DNA of 40,721 bases from Gemmatimonadota bacterium (GTDB taxonomy: Bacteria; Gemmatimonadota; Gemmatimonadetes; Gemmatimonadales; Gemmatimonadaceae), in NCBI GenBank assembly GCA_031127075.1, contig JARIFA010000013.1:1-40721 (forward strand), read 5' to 3'. Below, piece by piece: positions 29,519 through 38,121 of this stretch. The notes under the pieces are model-generated. The model searched no databases. It saw nothing but the letters and a program-made list of their open reading frames with translations, and was not told the origin of the DNA. Position numbers and translations under genes: made by a program. Position 1 is the stretch's first letter. Every line of letters begins with the position of its first letter.

Positions 29519-29827
29519 ATGGCTGGACGTATTCGCATCCGTCTCAAGGCGTTCGATCACGCGGTGATCGACCAGGCTTCGGCGGACATTGTTCGGACGG
29601 CGGAGAAGACGGGGGCGCAGGTCTCCGGTCCGATCCCGCTTCCCACGAAGACGCGTCGGTGGACCGTGCTCCGGTCGCCGCACGTCGACAAGAAGTCGCG
29701 GGAGCAGTTCGAACTGAAGACGCACAAGCGGGTGATCGACATCCTCGACTCCCGCGCCCAGACGGTGGACGCGCTGACGAAGCTCGACCTGCCGGCCGGC
29801 GTGGACGTCGAAATCAAGGTGGAATAG
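29519..29827 (+). CDS. rpsJ: 30S ribosomal protein S10
   Basis: S10 is a 30S head protein and, as NusE, a partner of NusG and NusB in antitermination and in transcription-translation coupling. The product has 102 residues, beginning [19 protein letters not shown] and containing [23 protein letters not shown] 29519 is preceded by GGAG at 29509-29512 with six bases between; a GTG at 29507 would destroy that site and is rejected. It is the first gene of the S10 operon, whose next gene is separated by a 151-bp repeat-bearing gap. Confidence 0.96.
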   Translation: MAGRIRIRLKAFDHAVIDQASADIVRTAEKTGAQVSGPIPLPTKTRRWTVLRSPHVDKKSREQFELKTHKRVIDILDSRAQTVDALTKLDLPAGVDVEIKVE

Positions 29828-29908
29828 GGACAGGGAACCGGTATCAGGATTGAGGTGACAGGAGCGGCAGCCGCCGCCCCTGACCCCGCCTCCCTGAGAC
29901 CTGTCCCT
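29826..29908 (+). repeat. Long imperfect hairpin between rpsJ and rplC
   Basis: AGGGACAGG (29826-29834) pairs with CCTGTCCCT (29900-29908). Inside it, TCAGG (29844-29848) pairs with CCTGA (29893-29897), and a terminal GCGGC-AGCC-GCCGC hairpin lies at 29864-29877. The structure begins inside the rpsJ stop codon and leaves about 70 nt before rplC. It uses the same CAGG/CCTGA vocabulary as 25540-25589 and 8189-8253. An S10-operon leader normally lies before rpsJ, so this position is unusual. Confidence 0.75.
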
Positions 29909-29978
29909 GAGAGTCCTCCGGCCTCAACGGGCGCCGCACTCCGCGGGCCCGGGCCGCGACTAACCAAGCGAGAGAACG

Positions 29979-30662
29979 ATGATCGGAATCATTGGCAAGA
30001 AGCTGGGGATGACCCAGATCTTCGACGAGGCGGGGATGCAGATCCCCTGCACGGTGGTGGAGGCCACGCCGAACCCGGTGACCAAGGTGGTCGATCCGGC
30101 GAAGGCGGGTTTCGCGTCCGTGGAGCTCGGCTACGGCGCGCAGCGGACCGCGCGCGAGTCGAAGAAGGGGGAGCGCACGCCGAAGGGGCGTCGGGCGACC
30201 AAGGCGGAGCTCGGGCACGCCGCGAAGGCGGGGCTCAGCGTGGCGCCGGCGGTCATCCGGTCGTTCCGTCTCGATGATGCGCCTGGGAAGGACGCCGAGG
30301 TGCCGACGTACGCGGTCGGCGACGTTGTGAAGGTCGACATCTTCGCCGTCGGCGAGATGGTCAAGGTGACCGGCACGTCGAAGGGGCGCGGCTTCCAGGG
30401 CGTCGTGAAGCGTTACGGGATCGGTGGTGGGCCGAATACGCACGGCAACACCAAGCACCGTCGGCCGGGCTCGGTCGGACCGGGCACCGATCCGTCGCGC
30501 GTCATCAAGGGCAAGAAGATGCCGGGCCACTACGGCGCGGCGCGTCACACGCAGGCGAACCTTCGCGTTGAGATGGTCGACGCCGAGCGGAACCTGATCT
30601 ACATCCGCGGTAGCGTCGCCGGCCCGACCAACGGGATCGTCCTCGTCCGCAAGCAGGGGTAA
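29979..30662 (+). CDS. rplC: 50S ribosomal protein L3
   Basis: L3 is an early-assembly large-subunit protein that reaches the peptidyl-transferase centre. The product has 227 residues and starts [19 protein letters not shown]. The conserved loop region [20 protein letters not shown] includes the Gln methylated in E. coli, and [13 protein letters not shown] follows. A GAGAG ribosome-binding site precedes ATG 29979. rplD follows after three bases. Confidence 0.97.
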   Translation: MIGIIGKKLGMTQIFDEAGMQIPCTVVEATPNPVTKVVDPAKAGFASVELGYGAQRTARESKKGERTPKGRRATKAELGHAAKAGLSVAPAVIRSFRLDDAPGKDAEVPTYAVGDVVKVDIFAVGEMVKVTGTSKGRGFQGVVKRYGIGGGPNTHGNTKHRRPGSVGPGTDPSRVIKGKKMPGHYGAARHTQANLRVEMVDAERNLIYIRGSVAGPTNGIVLVRKQG

Positions 30663-30665
30663 CCG

Positions 30666-31490
30666 ATGGCTGACACGACTCACTACGACGCGGCGGCCTT
30701 CACGGCGCTCGGGACCCCGCGGGAGCGCGTGACGCTCCCCGCGGCGACGTTCGACGGCACCGTGAACCTGCCGGTGCTCCATCAGGCGGTGAAGGCGTAT
30801 CTCGCCAACCAGCGTCAGGGCACGCACGCGACCAAGACGCGCCGCTGGGTGACTGGTGGTAACCAGAAGCCTTGGAAGCAGAAGGGGACCGGCCGCGCCC
30901 GTCAGGGTTCGACCCGCGCCCCGAACTTCGTCGGCGGCGGCACGGTGCACGGCCCGCAGCCGCGCGGCTACGAGCAGGCTGTCCCGAAGGGGATCAAGGC
31001 GCTGGCGCGGAAGAGCGCGCTGAACGCCCGGGCCCGTGAGGGGGCGGTGATCGTGATCGACCGCTTCGCCTTCGAGTCGCCGAAGACCGCGCAGGTGGCG
31101 CAGCTCCTCGCGCGCCTCGGCGTGTCGGGGCAGAAGACGCTGATCCTGACCGACGGCACGAAGCCGGCGGTCTACCTCTCTGGGCGGAACATCCCCGAGG
31201 TGCAGGTCCGCGCCTACAGCGACGTCAGCACGTATGACATCGTCTGGTCGCAGGTCGTCCTCGTCGAGGCGACGGCGATCGGTCAGACGCTGGCGCCGGT
31301 CACCGAGGCCCCCGCGGCCGCGGTGAAGGCGCCGAAGGCCGCGCCGAAGGCGAAGGCCACGAAGGCCAAGGCGGCTCCGGCGGCGAAGAAGGCGCCGGCC
31401 GCGAAGAAGGCCCCGGCGGCGAAGAAGGCGCCGGCGGCGAAGAAGGCCGCGGCCGCGAAGCCGGCCGCCAAGAAGAAGGGAGGGAAGTAA
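30666..31490 (+). CDS. rplD: 50S ribosomal protein L4 with Ala/Lys/Pro-rich tail
   Basis: L4 is an assembly initiator that lines the exit tunnel; in E. coli it represses the S10 operon. The normal fold is present (TKTRRWVTGGNQKPWKQKGTGRARQGS, split here as TKTRRWVTGG and KPWKQKGTGRARQGS). The product is 274 residues against about 200-210 usual. The extra C-terminal part, about residues 212-274, is almost only Ala, Lys and Pro, with repeated AAKKAP units encoded by near-identical 18-bp units around 31380-31460. It resembles histone H1-like tails and presumably binds rRNA non-specifically; that is inference. Confidence 0.95.
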   Translation: MADTTHYDAAAFTALGTPRERVTLPAATFDGTVNLPVLHQAVKAYLANQRQGTHATKTRRWVTGGNQKPWKQKGTGRARQGSTRAPNFVGGGTVHGPQPRGYEQAVPKGIKALARKSALNARAREGAVIVIDRFAFESPKTAQVAQLLARLGVSGQKTLILTDGTKPAVYLSGRNIPEVQVRAYSDVSTYDIVWSQVVLVEATAIGQTLAPVTEAPAAAVKAPKAAPKAKATKAKAAPAAKKAPAAKKAPAAKKAPAAKKAAAAKPAAKKKGGK

Positions 31491-31493
31491 GTC

Positions 31494-31781
31494 ATGCCGA
31501 GTTTGATGCGCACCATTGTTCGTCCGGTCGTGACCGAGAAGAGCTCGGCCGCGTACCAGGACCGCGGGGAATACACGTTCGAGGTCCATCCGGACGCCAC
31601 GAAGACCACCATCAAGGCGGCGATCGAGTCGCTGTTCGGGGTGAAGGTCACGGGCGTCTGGACGTCGCAGCAGCGCGGCAAGGCGCGCCGTGTCGGCGGG
31701 ACCGCGGGGCTTCGGCCCCGGTGGAAGAAGGCCATCGTGACGCTCAAGGCGGGCGACACGATCGAGATCTTCGAGGGCTGA
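31494..31781 (+). CDS. rplW: 50S ribosomal protein L23
   Basis: L23 sits at the tunnel exit and docks trigger factor and SRP. The product has 95 residues, with the family motifs [20 protein letters not shown] and [24 protein letters not shown] 31494 lies three bases after rplD and gives [11 protein letters not shown]; the internal Met5 is a possible alternative start. rplB begins four bases after its stop. Confidence 0.95.
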   Translation: MPSLMRTIVRPVVTEKSSAAYQDRGEYTFEVHPDATKTTIKAAIESLFGVKVTGVWTSQQRGKARRVGGTAGLRPRWKKAIVTLKAGDTIEIFEG

Positions 31782-31785
31782 TCAC

Positions 31786-32619
31786 ATGGGTATCCGTCAA
31801 TTCAAGCCGGTGAGCGCCGCGACGCGGTTCCGTTCCGTGTCGGACAACGACGTCATCACCCGCAGCACGCCGGAGAAGTCGCTGACCGCGCCGCTTAAGA
31901 AGAGCGGTGGGCGCGACAATCACGGCCACATCTCGATGCGTCGCCTCGGCGGCGGGCACAAGCGGAAGTACCGCATCATCGACTTCAAGCGGAACAAGCA
32001 CGGCCAGCCGGCGACGGTCGAGCACATCGAGTACGATCCGAACCGCTCGGCGCGCATCGCGCTCGTGCAGTACGCGGACGGTGAGAAGCGCTACATCCTG
32101 CACCCGAAGGGGCTCTCGGTGGGTGACACCGTCGTGAGCGGCAAGGGGTCGGACGTGCGCACGGGGAACGCGCTCCCGCTCCGCGAGGTGCCGCTGGGCA
32201 CCGCGGTGCACAACGTCGAGCTGAAGCCCGGGAAGGGCGGGCAGATGGCCCGGTCGGCCGGGACGAGCGTCCAGGTCGTCGCGAAGGAAGGCGACTACGT
32301 GACCGTGCGCATGGCCTCGACGGAGATGCGCATGATCCACGGCGACTGCCTCGGCACGATCGGCGAGGTTGGGAACGCGGAGCACGAACTGATCTCGTGG
32401 GGCAAGGCCGGCAAGACCCGTTGGATGGGGCGCCGTCCGAAGGTCCGCGGTGAAGTCATGAACCCGGTGGACCATCCGCACGGTGGCCGCACGCGCGGCG
32501 GCCGGAACGTGGTGAGCCCCTGGGGCAAGAAGGAGGGCGTCAAGACGCGCAACACCAAGAAGGCGTCGCAGCGTCTGATCGTCCGTGGCCGGAAGCGCGG
32601 CAAGGCCACGCAGAGCTAA
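31786..32619 (+). CDS. rplB: 50S ribosomal protein L2
   Basis: L2 is one of the most conserved ribosomal proteins, needed for subunit association and peptidyl transfer. The product has 277 residues: N-terminal [17 protein letters not shown], central [22 protein letters not shown], and the essential histidine in [10 protein letters not shown]. The sequence after that motif is [14 protein letters not shown]. Most bacteria have a GEG between HPHGG and the following Arg; here it is missing. The C-terminal tail ends [13 protein letters not shown]. The gene is in its normal place between rplW and rpsS. Confidence 0.97.
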   Translation: MGIRQFKPVSAATRFRSVSDNDVITRSTPEKSLTAPLKKSGGRDNHGHISMRRLGGGHKRKYRIIDFKRNKHGQPATVEHIEYDPNRSARIALVQYADGEKRYILHPKGLSVGDTVVSGKGSDVRTGNALPLREVPLGTAVHNVELKPGKGGQMARSAGTSVQVVAKEGDYVTVRMASTEMRMIHGDCLGTIGEVGNAEHELISWGKAGKTRWMGRRPKVRGEVMNPVDHPHGGRTRGGRNVVSPWGKKEGVKTRNTKKASQRLIVRGRKRGKATQS

Positions 32620-32634
32620 CCGGAGAATCGACCA

Positions 32635-32955
32635 ATGTCACGTAGCATCAAGAAGGGTCCGTTCATCCAGGACGCGCTGCTCCAGCGAGTGCAGACGATG
32701 AACGCGAAGAACGAGAAGAAGGTCGTGAAGACCTGGTCGCGCGCGAGCACGGTGATCCCCGAGTTCGTGGGGCACACGTTCGCCGTGCACAACGGGAACA
32801 AGTTCATCCCGGTGTACGTCACGGAGAACATGGTCGGGCACAAGCTCGGCGAGTTCTCGCCGACGCGGCTCTTCCGCGGCCACAGCGGGAACAACAAGAC
32901 CGACAAGAAGGCGTCGCCCGCTCCGGCGGCGGCCCCGGCCAAGGGAGGCAAGTGA
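32635..32955 (+). CDS. rpsS: 30S ribosomal protein S19
   Basis: S19 is a 30S head protein near the A-site finger. The product has 106 residues. The core ([45 protein letters not shown]) is standard and ends near residue 85. The rest is an Ala/Pro/Lys/Gly tail ([15 protein letters not shown]) that most S19 proteins lack. GGAG precedes ATG 32635. rplV starts three bases after the stop. Confidence 0.96.
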   Translation: MSRSIKKGPFIQDALLQRVQTMNAKNEKKVVKTWSRASTVIPEFVGHTFAVHNGNKFIPVYVTENMVGHKLGEFSPTRLFRGHSGNNKTDKKASPAPAAAPAKGGK

Positions 32956-32957
32956 GC

Positions 32958-33317
32958 ATGACTGAAGCTCGTGCCATCCAGCGGACCACGCGACAGTCGC
33001 CCTACAAGATGCGGCTGGTCATCGACCAGATCCGTGGGCTCGGGGTGAACGACGCGCTGGCGCTCCTGAAGTTCTCGAAGAAGCACGCGGCGACGCAGAT
33101 CTCGAAGGTGCTGTCGTCGGCGGTGGCGAACGCGGAGCAGGCGGCGCGGTCGTCGAACGCCGCGCTCGACGTGGACGCGCTCTACGTGAAGCACGCGATC
33201 GTGAACGAGGGGCCGAAGCTCAAGCGGTGGACGCCGGCGGCGATGGGCCGGGCGACGCCGATGATCAAGCGAACCAGCCACGTCGAGATCGTCGTGGCCG
33301 AGAAGGAAGGGCGATAA
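32958..33317 (+). CDS. rplV: 50S ribosomal protein L22
   Basis: L22 lines the exit tunnel near the macrolide-binding region. The product has 119 residues, with the family core [19 protein letters not shown] and the C-terminal hairpin [24 protein letters not shown] 32958 is preferred over a GTG six bases upstream, which overlaps the rpsS stop. GGAGG in the rpsS end supplies the ribosome-binding site. The stop overlaps the rpsC start by one base (TAATG). Confidence 0.96.
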   Translation: MTEARAIQRTTRQSPYKMRLVIDQIRGLGVNDALALLKFSKKHAATQISKVLSSAVANAEQAARSSNAALDVDALYVKHAIVNEGPKLKRWTPAAMGRATPMIKRTSHVEIVVAEKEGR

Positions 33318-33976
33318 TGGGACAGAAGACACATCCGATCGGCTTCCGCCTCGGGGTCTCCAAGGCGTGGCGCTCCACCTGGTTCGCCGGCAAGGACTTC
33401 CCGGCGCTCCTGAAGGAGGACGCGCTCCTGCGGAAGTACCTCAAGGCGCGCCTCAGCGGGGCGGCGATCGCCGACGTGACCATCGAGCGGAAGCCGGGGA
33501 AGGTCGTGGTGACCATCCACACCGGCCGGCCGGGCGTGGTCATCGGCAAGAAGGGGCAGTCGGTCGAGGAGCTCAAGACGGAGCTCCAGCAGCTGACGGG
33601 GAAGGACGTCGGCGTGAACGTCGAGGAAATCAAACGGCCGGAGATCGAGGCGCAGCTGGTCGCCGACAACATCGCGGCGCAGCTCGCGCAGCGTATCTCG
33701 TTCCGTCGCGCGATGAAGAAGGCGGTCCAGTCGGCGATGCGGATGGGCGCCGAGGGGATCAAGGTGAAGTGCTCGGGGCGTCTTGGCGGGGCCGAGATTG
33801 CGCGCGTCGAGGGCTATCACGAGGGGCGGGTGCCTCTCCACACGCTGCGCGCGGACATCGACTACGCCACGTCCACGGCGAAGACGACGTTCGGGACGAT
33901 CGGCGTGAAGGTGTGGGTCTTCAAGGGGGAGATCGTCGAGTCGCGGCGCGGCACGACGTACTCCTCGGACGCGTAA
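33317..33976 (+). CDS. rpsC: 30S ribosomal protein S3
   Basis: S3 forms part of the mRNA entry tunnel and helicase site. The product has 219 residues and begins [20 protein letters not shown]. The KH domain has [18 protein letters not shown], and the C-terminal domain has [15 protein letters not shown] 33317 overlaps the rplV stop by one base; upstream extensions lie inside rplV and are rejected. rplP follows after 15 bases with a GGAGGAACGGAG leader. Confidence 0.97.
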   Translation: MGQKTHPIGFRLGVSKAWRSTWFAGKDFPALLKEDALLRKYLKARLSGAAIADVTIERKPGKVVVTIHTGRPGVVIGKKGQSVEELKTELQQLTGKDVGVNVEEIKRPEIEAQLVADNIAAQLAQRISFRRAMKKAVQSAMRMGAEGIKVKCSGRLGGAEIARVEGYHEGRVPLHTLRADIDYATSTAKTTFGTIGVKVWVFKGEIVESRRGTTYSSDA

Positions 33977-33991
33977 GGGAGGAACGGAGAA

Positions 33992-34420
33992 ATGCTCGCA
34001 CCGAAGCGCGTCAAGTTCCGCAAGATGTTCAAGGGGCGCACGACCGGGCTGGCCCGGCGTGGCGCGACCGTGGCGTTCGGCACGTTCGGCCTCCAGGCGC
34101 TGGAGCCGGGCTGGGTGACGGCGCGGCAGATCGAGGCCTCGCGCGTGGCGCTGACGCGTCACATCAAGCGTGGCGGCAAGGTCTGGATCCGGATCTTCCC
34201 GGACAAGCCGGTCACGAAGAAGCCGGCCGAGACCCGCATGGGTAAGGGCAAGGGATCGCCCGAGCTTTGGGTCGCGGTGGTGAAGCCGGGCCGCGTGTTG
34301 TTCGAGATCGAGGGCGTCTCGAGGGAGATCGCCCAGAAGGCGCTTGGGCTCGCCTCGGCGAAGCTCGGCGTGAAGACGAAGTTCGTGGCCCGTGAGGAGG
34401 CGTCGTCCGATGAAGGCTGA
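33992..34420 (+). CDS. rplP: 50S ribosomal protein L16
   Basis: L16 helps position tRNA in the A and P sites and is among the last proteins added to the 50S subunit. The product has 142 residues, with [12 protein letters not shown] at the start, the loop [20 protein letters not shown] with its conserved Arg, and [18 protein letters not shown]. The 3' end overlaps the rpmC start by 11 bp. The acidic end SSDEG is slightly longer than usual because of that overlap. Confidence 0.96.
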   Translation: MLAPKRVKFRKMFKGRTTGLARRGATVAFGTFGLQALEPGWVTARQIEASRVALTRHIKRGGKVWIRIFPDKPVTKKPAETRMGKGKGSPELWVAVVKPGRVLFEIEGVSREIAQKALGLASAKLGVKTKFVAREEASSDEG

Positions 34421-34604
34421 GGAGATCCGTGGGTTGAGCGCGGACGATATCCGTGCGAAGGTCGCCGAGCTGGAGCGGGAGCGTTTCAACCTCTCCTTCC
34501 GTGGGGCGACCGAGCCGCTGAGCAATCCGCTGCGGTTGCGCACCATCCGCCGGGACATCGCCCGGCTGCACACCGTCCTGCGCGAGAAGGAGGTCGCGCG
34601 CTAA
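34410..34604 (+). CDS. rpmC: 50S ribosomal protein L29
   Basis: L29 is a small two-helix protein near the tunnel exit. The product has 64 residues: [20 protein letters not shown], then [34 protein letters not shown] (split: RFNLSFRGA and [12 protein letters not shown]), all typical. ATG 34410 lies inside the rplP 3' end, with GAGGAGG at about 34394-34400 as the ribosome-binding site, so the two genes overlap by 11 bp and are coupled. Confidence 0.95.
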   Translation: MKAEEIRGLSADDIRAKVAELERERFNLSFRGATEPLSNPLRLRTIRRDIARLHTVLREKEVAR

Positions 34605-34622
34605 CGCGCGCGAGGAGACCGA

Positions 34623-34904
34623 ATGGCTGAGACCGTGAATCCCGCCGCGACGGCCCGCAGCGCGCGCAAGACGCGCCAGGGCCTGGTCGTGAGCGACAAG
34701 ATGGACAAGACCGTCGTGGTCGCGATCGAGCGTCGCGTGCCGCATCCCGTCTATGGGAAGATGGTGACGAAGACCAAGCGCCTGAAGGCGCACGACGAGC
34801 AGAACTCGGCGAAGGTCGGCGACACTGTCCGGATCGTCGAGACCCGCCCGCTGTCGAAGGACAAGCGGTGGCGGCTGCTCGAGATCGTCGAACGCGCGCG
34901 TTGA
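34623..34904 (+). CDS. rpsQ: 30S ribosomal protein S17
   Basis: S17 is an early 16S rRNA-binding protein. The product has 93 residues; the OB-fold core carries [20 protein letters not shown] and [20 protein letters not shown]. The first ~15 residues ([15 protein letters not shown]) are a short low-complexity extension. GAGGAGACCG precedes ATG 34623. rplN follows after 11 bases. Confidence 0.95.
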   Translation: MAETVNPAATARSARKTRQGLVVSDKMDKTVVVAIERRVPHPVYGKMVTKTKRLKAHDEQNSAKVGDTVRIVETRPLSKDKRWRLLEIVERAR

Positions 34905-34915
34905 GGAACTGACCG

Positions 34916-35284
34916 ATGATCCAACAGGAATCCGTGGTGAAGGTCGCGGACAATTCGGGGGCCAAGAAGGCGCTCGTGATCCGCGTCCTCGGCGGGACGC
35001 GCCGCCGCTATGCCGGCCTTGGCGACAAGGTCGTGGTGGCGGTGAAGGACGCGTTGCCGAATGGCACCGTGAAGAAGTCCGACGTGGCGAAGGCGGTCGT
35101 CGTGCGCACCGTGAAGGAGACGCGGCGCAAGGACGGCAGCTACATCCGCTTCGACGAGAACGCCGTCGTCATCATCGACGACAAGGGCGAGCCGCGGGCG
35201 ACCCGCATCTTCGGGCCGGTCGCGCGCGAGCTTCGCGAGAAGCGCTATATGAAGATCGTGTCGCTGGCCCCCGAGGTGCTCTGA
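34916..35284 (+). CDS. rplN: 50S ribosomal protein L14
   Basis: L14 lies on the intersubunit face of the 50S subunit. The product has 122 residues and begins [20 protein letters not shown], the standard start. [20 protein letters not shown] and the terminal [20 protein letters not shown] are conserved. The length is exactly typical. rplX starts one base after its stop. Confidence 0.97.
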   Translation: MIQQESVVKVADNSGAKKALVIRVLGGTRRRYAGLGDKVVVAVKDALPNGTVKKSDVAKAVVVRTVKETRRKDGSYIRFDENAVVIIDDKGEPRATRIFGPVARELREKRYMKIVSLAPEVL

Positions 35285-35285
35285 C

Positions 35286-35684
35286 ATGCGCATCCTGACC
35301 CATCGCAAGACGGCCGGTCGCAAGCCGGCGCTCCGCCACGCGCGGAACGCCGAGCGCACCCCGATGACGATCACCCGCGGCGACACCGTGCGGATCGTGC
35401 GCGGTGACGACAAGGGCAAGGAAGGGAAGGTCCTCAAGGTGCACCTCAAGAAGGGGCGGGTGACCGTCGAGGGGATCAACATCGTCAAGAAGCATCGCCG
35501 GGCGCGGACCGCCGAGGAGCAGTCGGGCATCATCGAGATGCCGGCGCCGATCGCGGTGTCGAACGTGATGCTGATGGACCCGAAGTCGGGGAAGCCGGTG
35601 CGGACCCGCACCCGGATCGACGCCGACGGTACCAAGGAGCGCGTCAGCGTGAAGAGCGGGGAGCCCATCCCCGCCACCCGTTGA
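35286..35684 (+). CDS. rplX: 50S ribosomal protein L24
   Basis: L24 initiates 50S assembly near the tunnel exit. The KOW core begins at TITRGDTVRIVRGDDKGKEG and continues VEGINIVKKH. From ATG 35286 the product is 132 residues, about 26 longer than usual at the N-terminus (MRILTHRKTAGRKPALRHAR). ATG 35286 is preferred because GAGGTG at 35273-35278 is a good ribosome-binding site and the gene then directly follows rplN. ATG 35364 would give a standard-length L24 but has only a weak site. Confidence 0.92.
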   Translation: MRILTHRKTAGRKPALRHARNAERTPMTITRGDTVRIVRGDDKGKEGKVLKVHLKKGRVTVEGINIVKKHRRARTAEEQSGIIEMPAPIAVSNVMLMDPKSGKPVRTRTRIDADGTKERVSVKSGEPIPATR

Positions 35685-35698
35685 CCGAGGACTGACCG

Positions 35699-36373
35699 AT
35701 GGCGACGACCAAGCAGCAGGGCCAGAAGAAGAGCGGGGCCGGGGCGGGCGAGAAGCGCGCCTCGATGCTCCCGAAGGAGCACAAGGGGGCCGGCACGCCG
35801 GCGCCCGCGCCGCGGCTCCGCGGGCACTATGACCGCGTGATCCGCGCGCGTCTGATGCAGCAGTTCGGGTTCACGAACCCGCACCAGGTGCCGACGCTCC
35901 AGAAGATCACGTTGAACGTGGGGATGGGGGAGGCGATCAAGCAGCCCAAGGTCCTCGACGCTGTGGTCGACGAGCTCGCGACGATCACCGGCCAGAAGCC
36001 GGTGCGGACGAAGGCGAAGAAGTCGATCGCGAACTTCGGCCAGCGCGAGGGGCAGGAGATCGGCGTCGCGGTGACGCTGCGCGGCGCGCGGATGTGGGAG
36101 TTCCTCGACCGCTTCATCTCGACGGCGATCCCCCGCGTCCGCGACTTCCGCGGGCTGAACACCCGCGCCTTCGACGGTCGCGGGAACTACAGCCTCGGCA
36201 TCAAGGAGCAGATGATCTTCCCCGAGATCAATTATGACCTTGTGGAGCAGATCCACGGCATGGACATCACGTTCGTGACCACCACCAACCGGGACGATGT
36301 CGCGTTCGCGCTCCTGCGCGAGCTCGGGATGCCGTTCCGTGGCGACGACAAGCCGATCGTCGTGCAGGGCTGA
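35699..36373 (+). CDS. rplE: 50S ribosomal protein L5 with N-terminal extension
   Basis: L5 binds 5S rRNA in the central protuberance and contacts P-site tRNA. The product is 224 residues against about 180 usual. The first ~40 ([20 protein letters not shown] and onward, Lys/Gly/Ala/Pro-rich) precede the normal start [19 protein letters not shown]. The core has [15 protein letters not shown] and [23 protein letters not shown] at 35687-35690 with eight bases between supports ATG 35699. rpsN follows after seven bases. Confidence 0.95.
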   Translation: MATTKQQGQKKSGAGAGEKRASMLPKEHKGAGTPAPAPRLRGHYDRVIRARLMQQFGFTNPHQVPTLQKITLNVGMGEAIKQPKVLDAVVDELATITGQKPVRTKAKKSIANFGQREGQEIGVAVTLRGARMWEFLDRFISTAIPRVRDFRGLNTRAFDGRGNYSLGIKEQMIFPEINYDLVEQIHGMDITFVTTTNRDDVAFALLRELGMPFRGDDKPIVVQG

Positions 36374-36380
36374 GGAGACC

Positions 36381-36686
36381 ATGGCCAAGAAGAGCACGAT
36401 CGAGAAGAACGAGCGCCGGAAGCAGATGGTGGCCAAGCAGGCTGCCAAGCGGAAGGCCCTGGCGGACACCGTCCGCAGCCTGAAGGTGACGGAGGAGGAG
36501 CGGCGGGCGGCGCAGGTCGCGCTGCAGAAGCTCCCCCGGAATGGAGCGGCGGCGCGCGTGCGCAACCGTTGCCAGATGACGGGGCGCAGCCGCGCCTACG
36601 TCGGTACCTTCGGCCTCAGCCGTATCGCGTTCCGCGAGATGGCGCTGCAGGGGCTGATCCCGGGCGTGCGCAAGGCGAGCTGGTAG
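36381..36686 (+). CDS. rpsN: 30S ribosomal protein S14, zinc-free long form
   Basis: S14 is a late-assembly 30S head protein. The product has 101 residues: [20 protein letters not shown], then [20 protein letters not shown] and a typical end LPIGRKASW-like [10 protein letters not shown]. It lacks the paired CxxC motifs of the short zinc form, so it is the long C- type, unlike L33 in this window, which is C+. TGAGGAGACC provides the ribosome-binding site for ATG 36381. Confidence 0.96.
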   Translation: MAKKSTIEKNERRKQMVAKQAAKRKALADTVRSLKVTEEERRAAQVALQKLPRNGAAARVRNRCQMTGRSRAYVGTFGLSRIAFREMALQGLIPGVRKASW

Positions 36687-36813
36687 TTCGCAGTCGCAGG
36701 TGCAGGTGCAGGTCCCACGGGGGTAGGCCCGCGCGCACGAGGCGCCGGGAACCGCTCCCTCCCCGTCCTACCGGTCCGGCGTCGCCGGATACCCTAGGAG
36801 ACCGAGTCCCACT
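36687..36813 (+). repeat. rpsN-rpsH spacer with GCAGGT tandem repeat
   Basis: This 127-bp gap within the spc operon has no gene. It contains three tandem GCAGGT units (36696-36713) of the same CAGGT type as other spacers in the window. A short inverted repeat, GGTAGG (36721-36726) with CCTACC (36767-36772), follows. No convincing promoter was found. In E. coli rpsN and rpsH are separated by a short spacer that overlaps the S8 repressor site, so an operon-control function here is possible but unproven. Confidence 0.6.
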
Positions 36814-37212
36814 ATGAGCATGAACGACCCGATCGCCGATATGCTCACGCGGATCCGCAATGCCGTCGCGTCACGGCATCGCCGCGTGGATGTCCCGGCG
36901 TCCAAGATGAAGGCCGAGATCGCCCGGTTGCTGAAGGAGTCGAACTTCATCAGCGACTACAAGACGGTCGAGACCGAGGAGGGCCGGACGGTCCTCCGCC
37001 TCGCCCTCAAGTACGCCGGCACGACCCCGGTCATCCGGCAGCTCCAGCGCGTCTCGACCCCCGGTCTCCGGCGGTATGTCGGGGCGTCGGAGATCCCGCG
37101 CGTCCGCAACGGCCTCGGCGTCGCGATCCTCAGCACCTCGCAGGGGCTGATGACCGACCGGCAGGCTCGCTCCGCTCGTACGGGCGGCGAACTCATCGCC
37201 CTCGTCTGGTAA
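36814..37212 (+). CDS. rpsH: 30S ribosomal protein S8
   Basis: S8 is a primary 16S rRNA-binding protein and, in E. coli, the repressor of the spc operon. The product has 132 residues, beginning MSMNDPIADMLTRIRNA and ending with the conserved GVAILSTSQGLMTDRQAR then GGELIALVW. ATG 36814 is used; the internal Met3 (36820) is an equally plausible start. rplF follows after nine bases with an AAGGAG site. Confidence 0.96.
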   Translation: MSMNDPIADMLTRIRNAVASRHRRVDVPASKMKAEIARLLKESNFISDYKTVETEEGRTVLRLALKYAGTTPVIRQLQRVSTPGLRRYVGASEIPRVRNGLGVAILSTSQGLMTDRQARSARTGGELIALVW

Positions 37213-37221
37213 GGAGCCCCC

Positions 37222-37764
37222 ATGTCACGTATCGGAAAACTGCCGGTGACGATCCCGGCCGGCGTCACGGTGACGGTTGCGGCGGGGAACGTCGTCTCGG
37301 TGAAGGGCCCCAAGGGGGAACTCCGCCGCACGATCAACCCGGACCTCACGATCACCATCGACGGTAGCACGCTCACGGTCACCCGTCCCTCGGATGATCC
37401 GAAGCACAAGTCGCTGCACGGGCTTTCGCGGACCCTCATCGCCAACATGGTCGAGGGGTGCGCGAAGGGCTACGTGAAGCAGCTGGAGATCACGGGCGTC
37501 GGCTTCAAGGCGGAGCCGAAGCCGTTCGGGCTGCAGCTGGCCCTCGGGTTCTCGCACCAGATCCAGTACAAGGCGCCGGCGGGGATCACGCTGACCGCGC
37601 CGCAGCCGACGCAGGTCGTGATTGCGGGACCGGACAAGGAGAAGGTCGGGCAGGTGGCAGCGGAGATCCGCGGCCTCCGTCCCCCCGAGCCGTACAAGGG
37701 GAAGGGGATCAAGTACGCGGGTGAGATCATCCGCCGGAAGGCCGGCAAGGCCGGGGGCAAGTAA
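37222..37764 (+). CDS. rplF: 50S ribosomal protein L6
   Basis: L6 sits near the sarcin-ricin loop and the GTPase centre. The product has 180 residues, starting [19 protein letters not shown]. It contains the repeat-domain motifs [15 protein letters not shown] and [20 protein letters not shown], all typical. AAGGAG (37211-37216) precedes ATG 37222. The stop overlaps the rplR start by one base (TAATG). Confidence 0.97.
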   Translation: MSRIGKLPVTIPAGVTVTVAAGNVVSVKGPKGELRRTINPDLTITIDGSTLTVTRPSDDPKHKSLHGLSRTLIANMVEGCAKGYVKQLEITGVGFKAEPKPFGLQLALGFSHQIQYKAPAGITLTAPQPTQVVIAGPDKEKVGQVAAEIRGLRPPEPYKGKGIKYAGEIIRRKAGKAGGK

Positions 37765-38120
37765 TGCCAGGGAAGCGTGTACCGAAGGGACGGGCGGCGC
37801 TCCGGGCGCGGCGGCACGTCCGCGTGCGGGCGAAGGTCTCCGGCACGGCCGAGCGGCCGCGGCTGGTCGTGTTCCGCTCGCTGAAGCATATGACCGTGCA
37901 GCTCGTCGACGACGTGCGGCACCACACCCTGATGACCGTGACCGACGCCGGGCTGACCGGGAAGAAGTCGGAGAAGTCGGCCGAGGTGGGCAAGCGGGTG
38001 GCAGCGCAGGCGAAGGCGGCGGGGATCACGACGGTCGTGTTCGACCGCGCCGGGTACCAGTATCACGGCCGCGTGAAGGCGGTGGCCGACGGAGCCCGCG
38101 AAGGCGGGCTGGAGTTCTGA
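37764..38120 (+). CDS. rplR: 50S ribosomal protein L18
   Basis: L18 binds 5S rRNA together with L5 and L25. The product has 118 residues, with [34 protein letters not shown] and the C-terminal [19 protein letters not shown], all standard. ATG 37764 overlaps the rplF stop by one base. rpsE starts one base after its stop. Confidence 0.96.
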   Translation: MPGKRVPKGRAALRARRHVRVRAKVSGTAERPRLVVFRSLKHMTVQLVDDVRHHTLMTVTDAGLTGKKSEKSAEVGKRVAAQAKAAGITTVVFDRAGYQYHGRVKAVADGAREGGLEF

Positions 38121-38121
38121 C

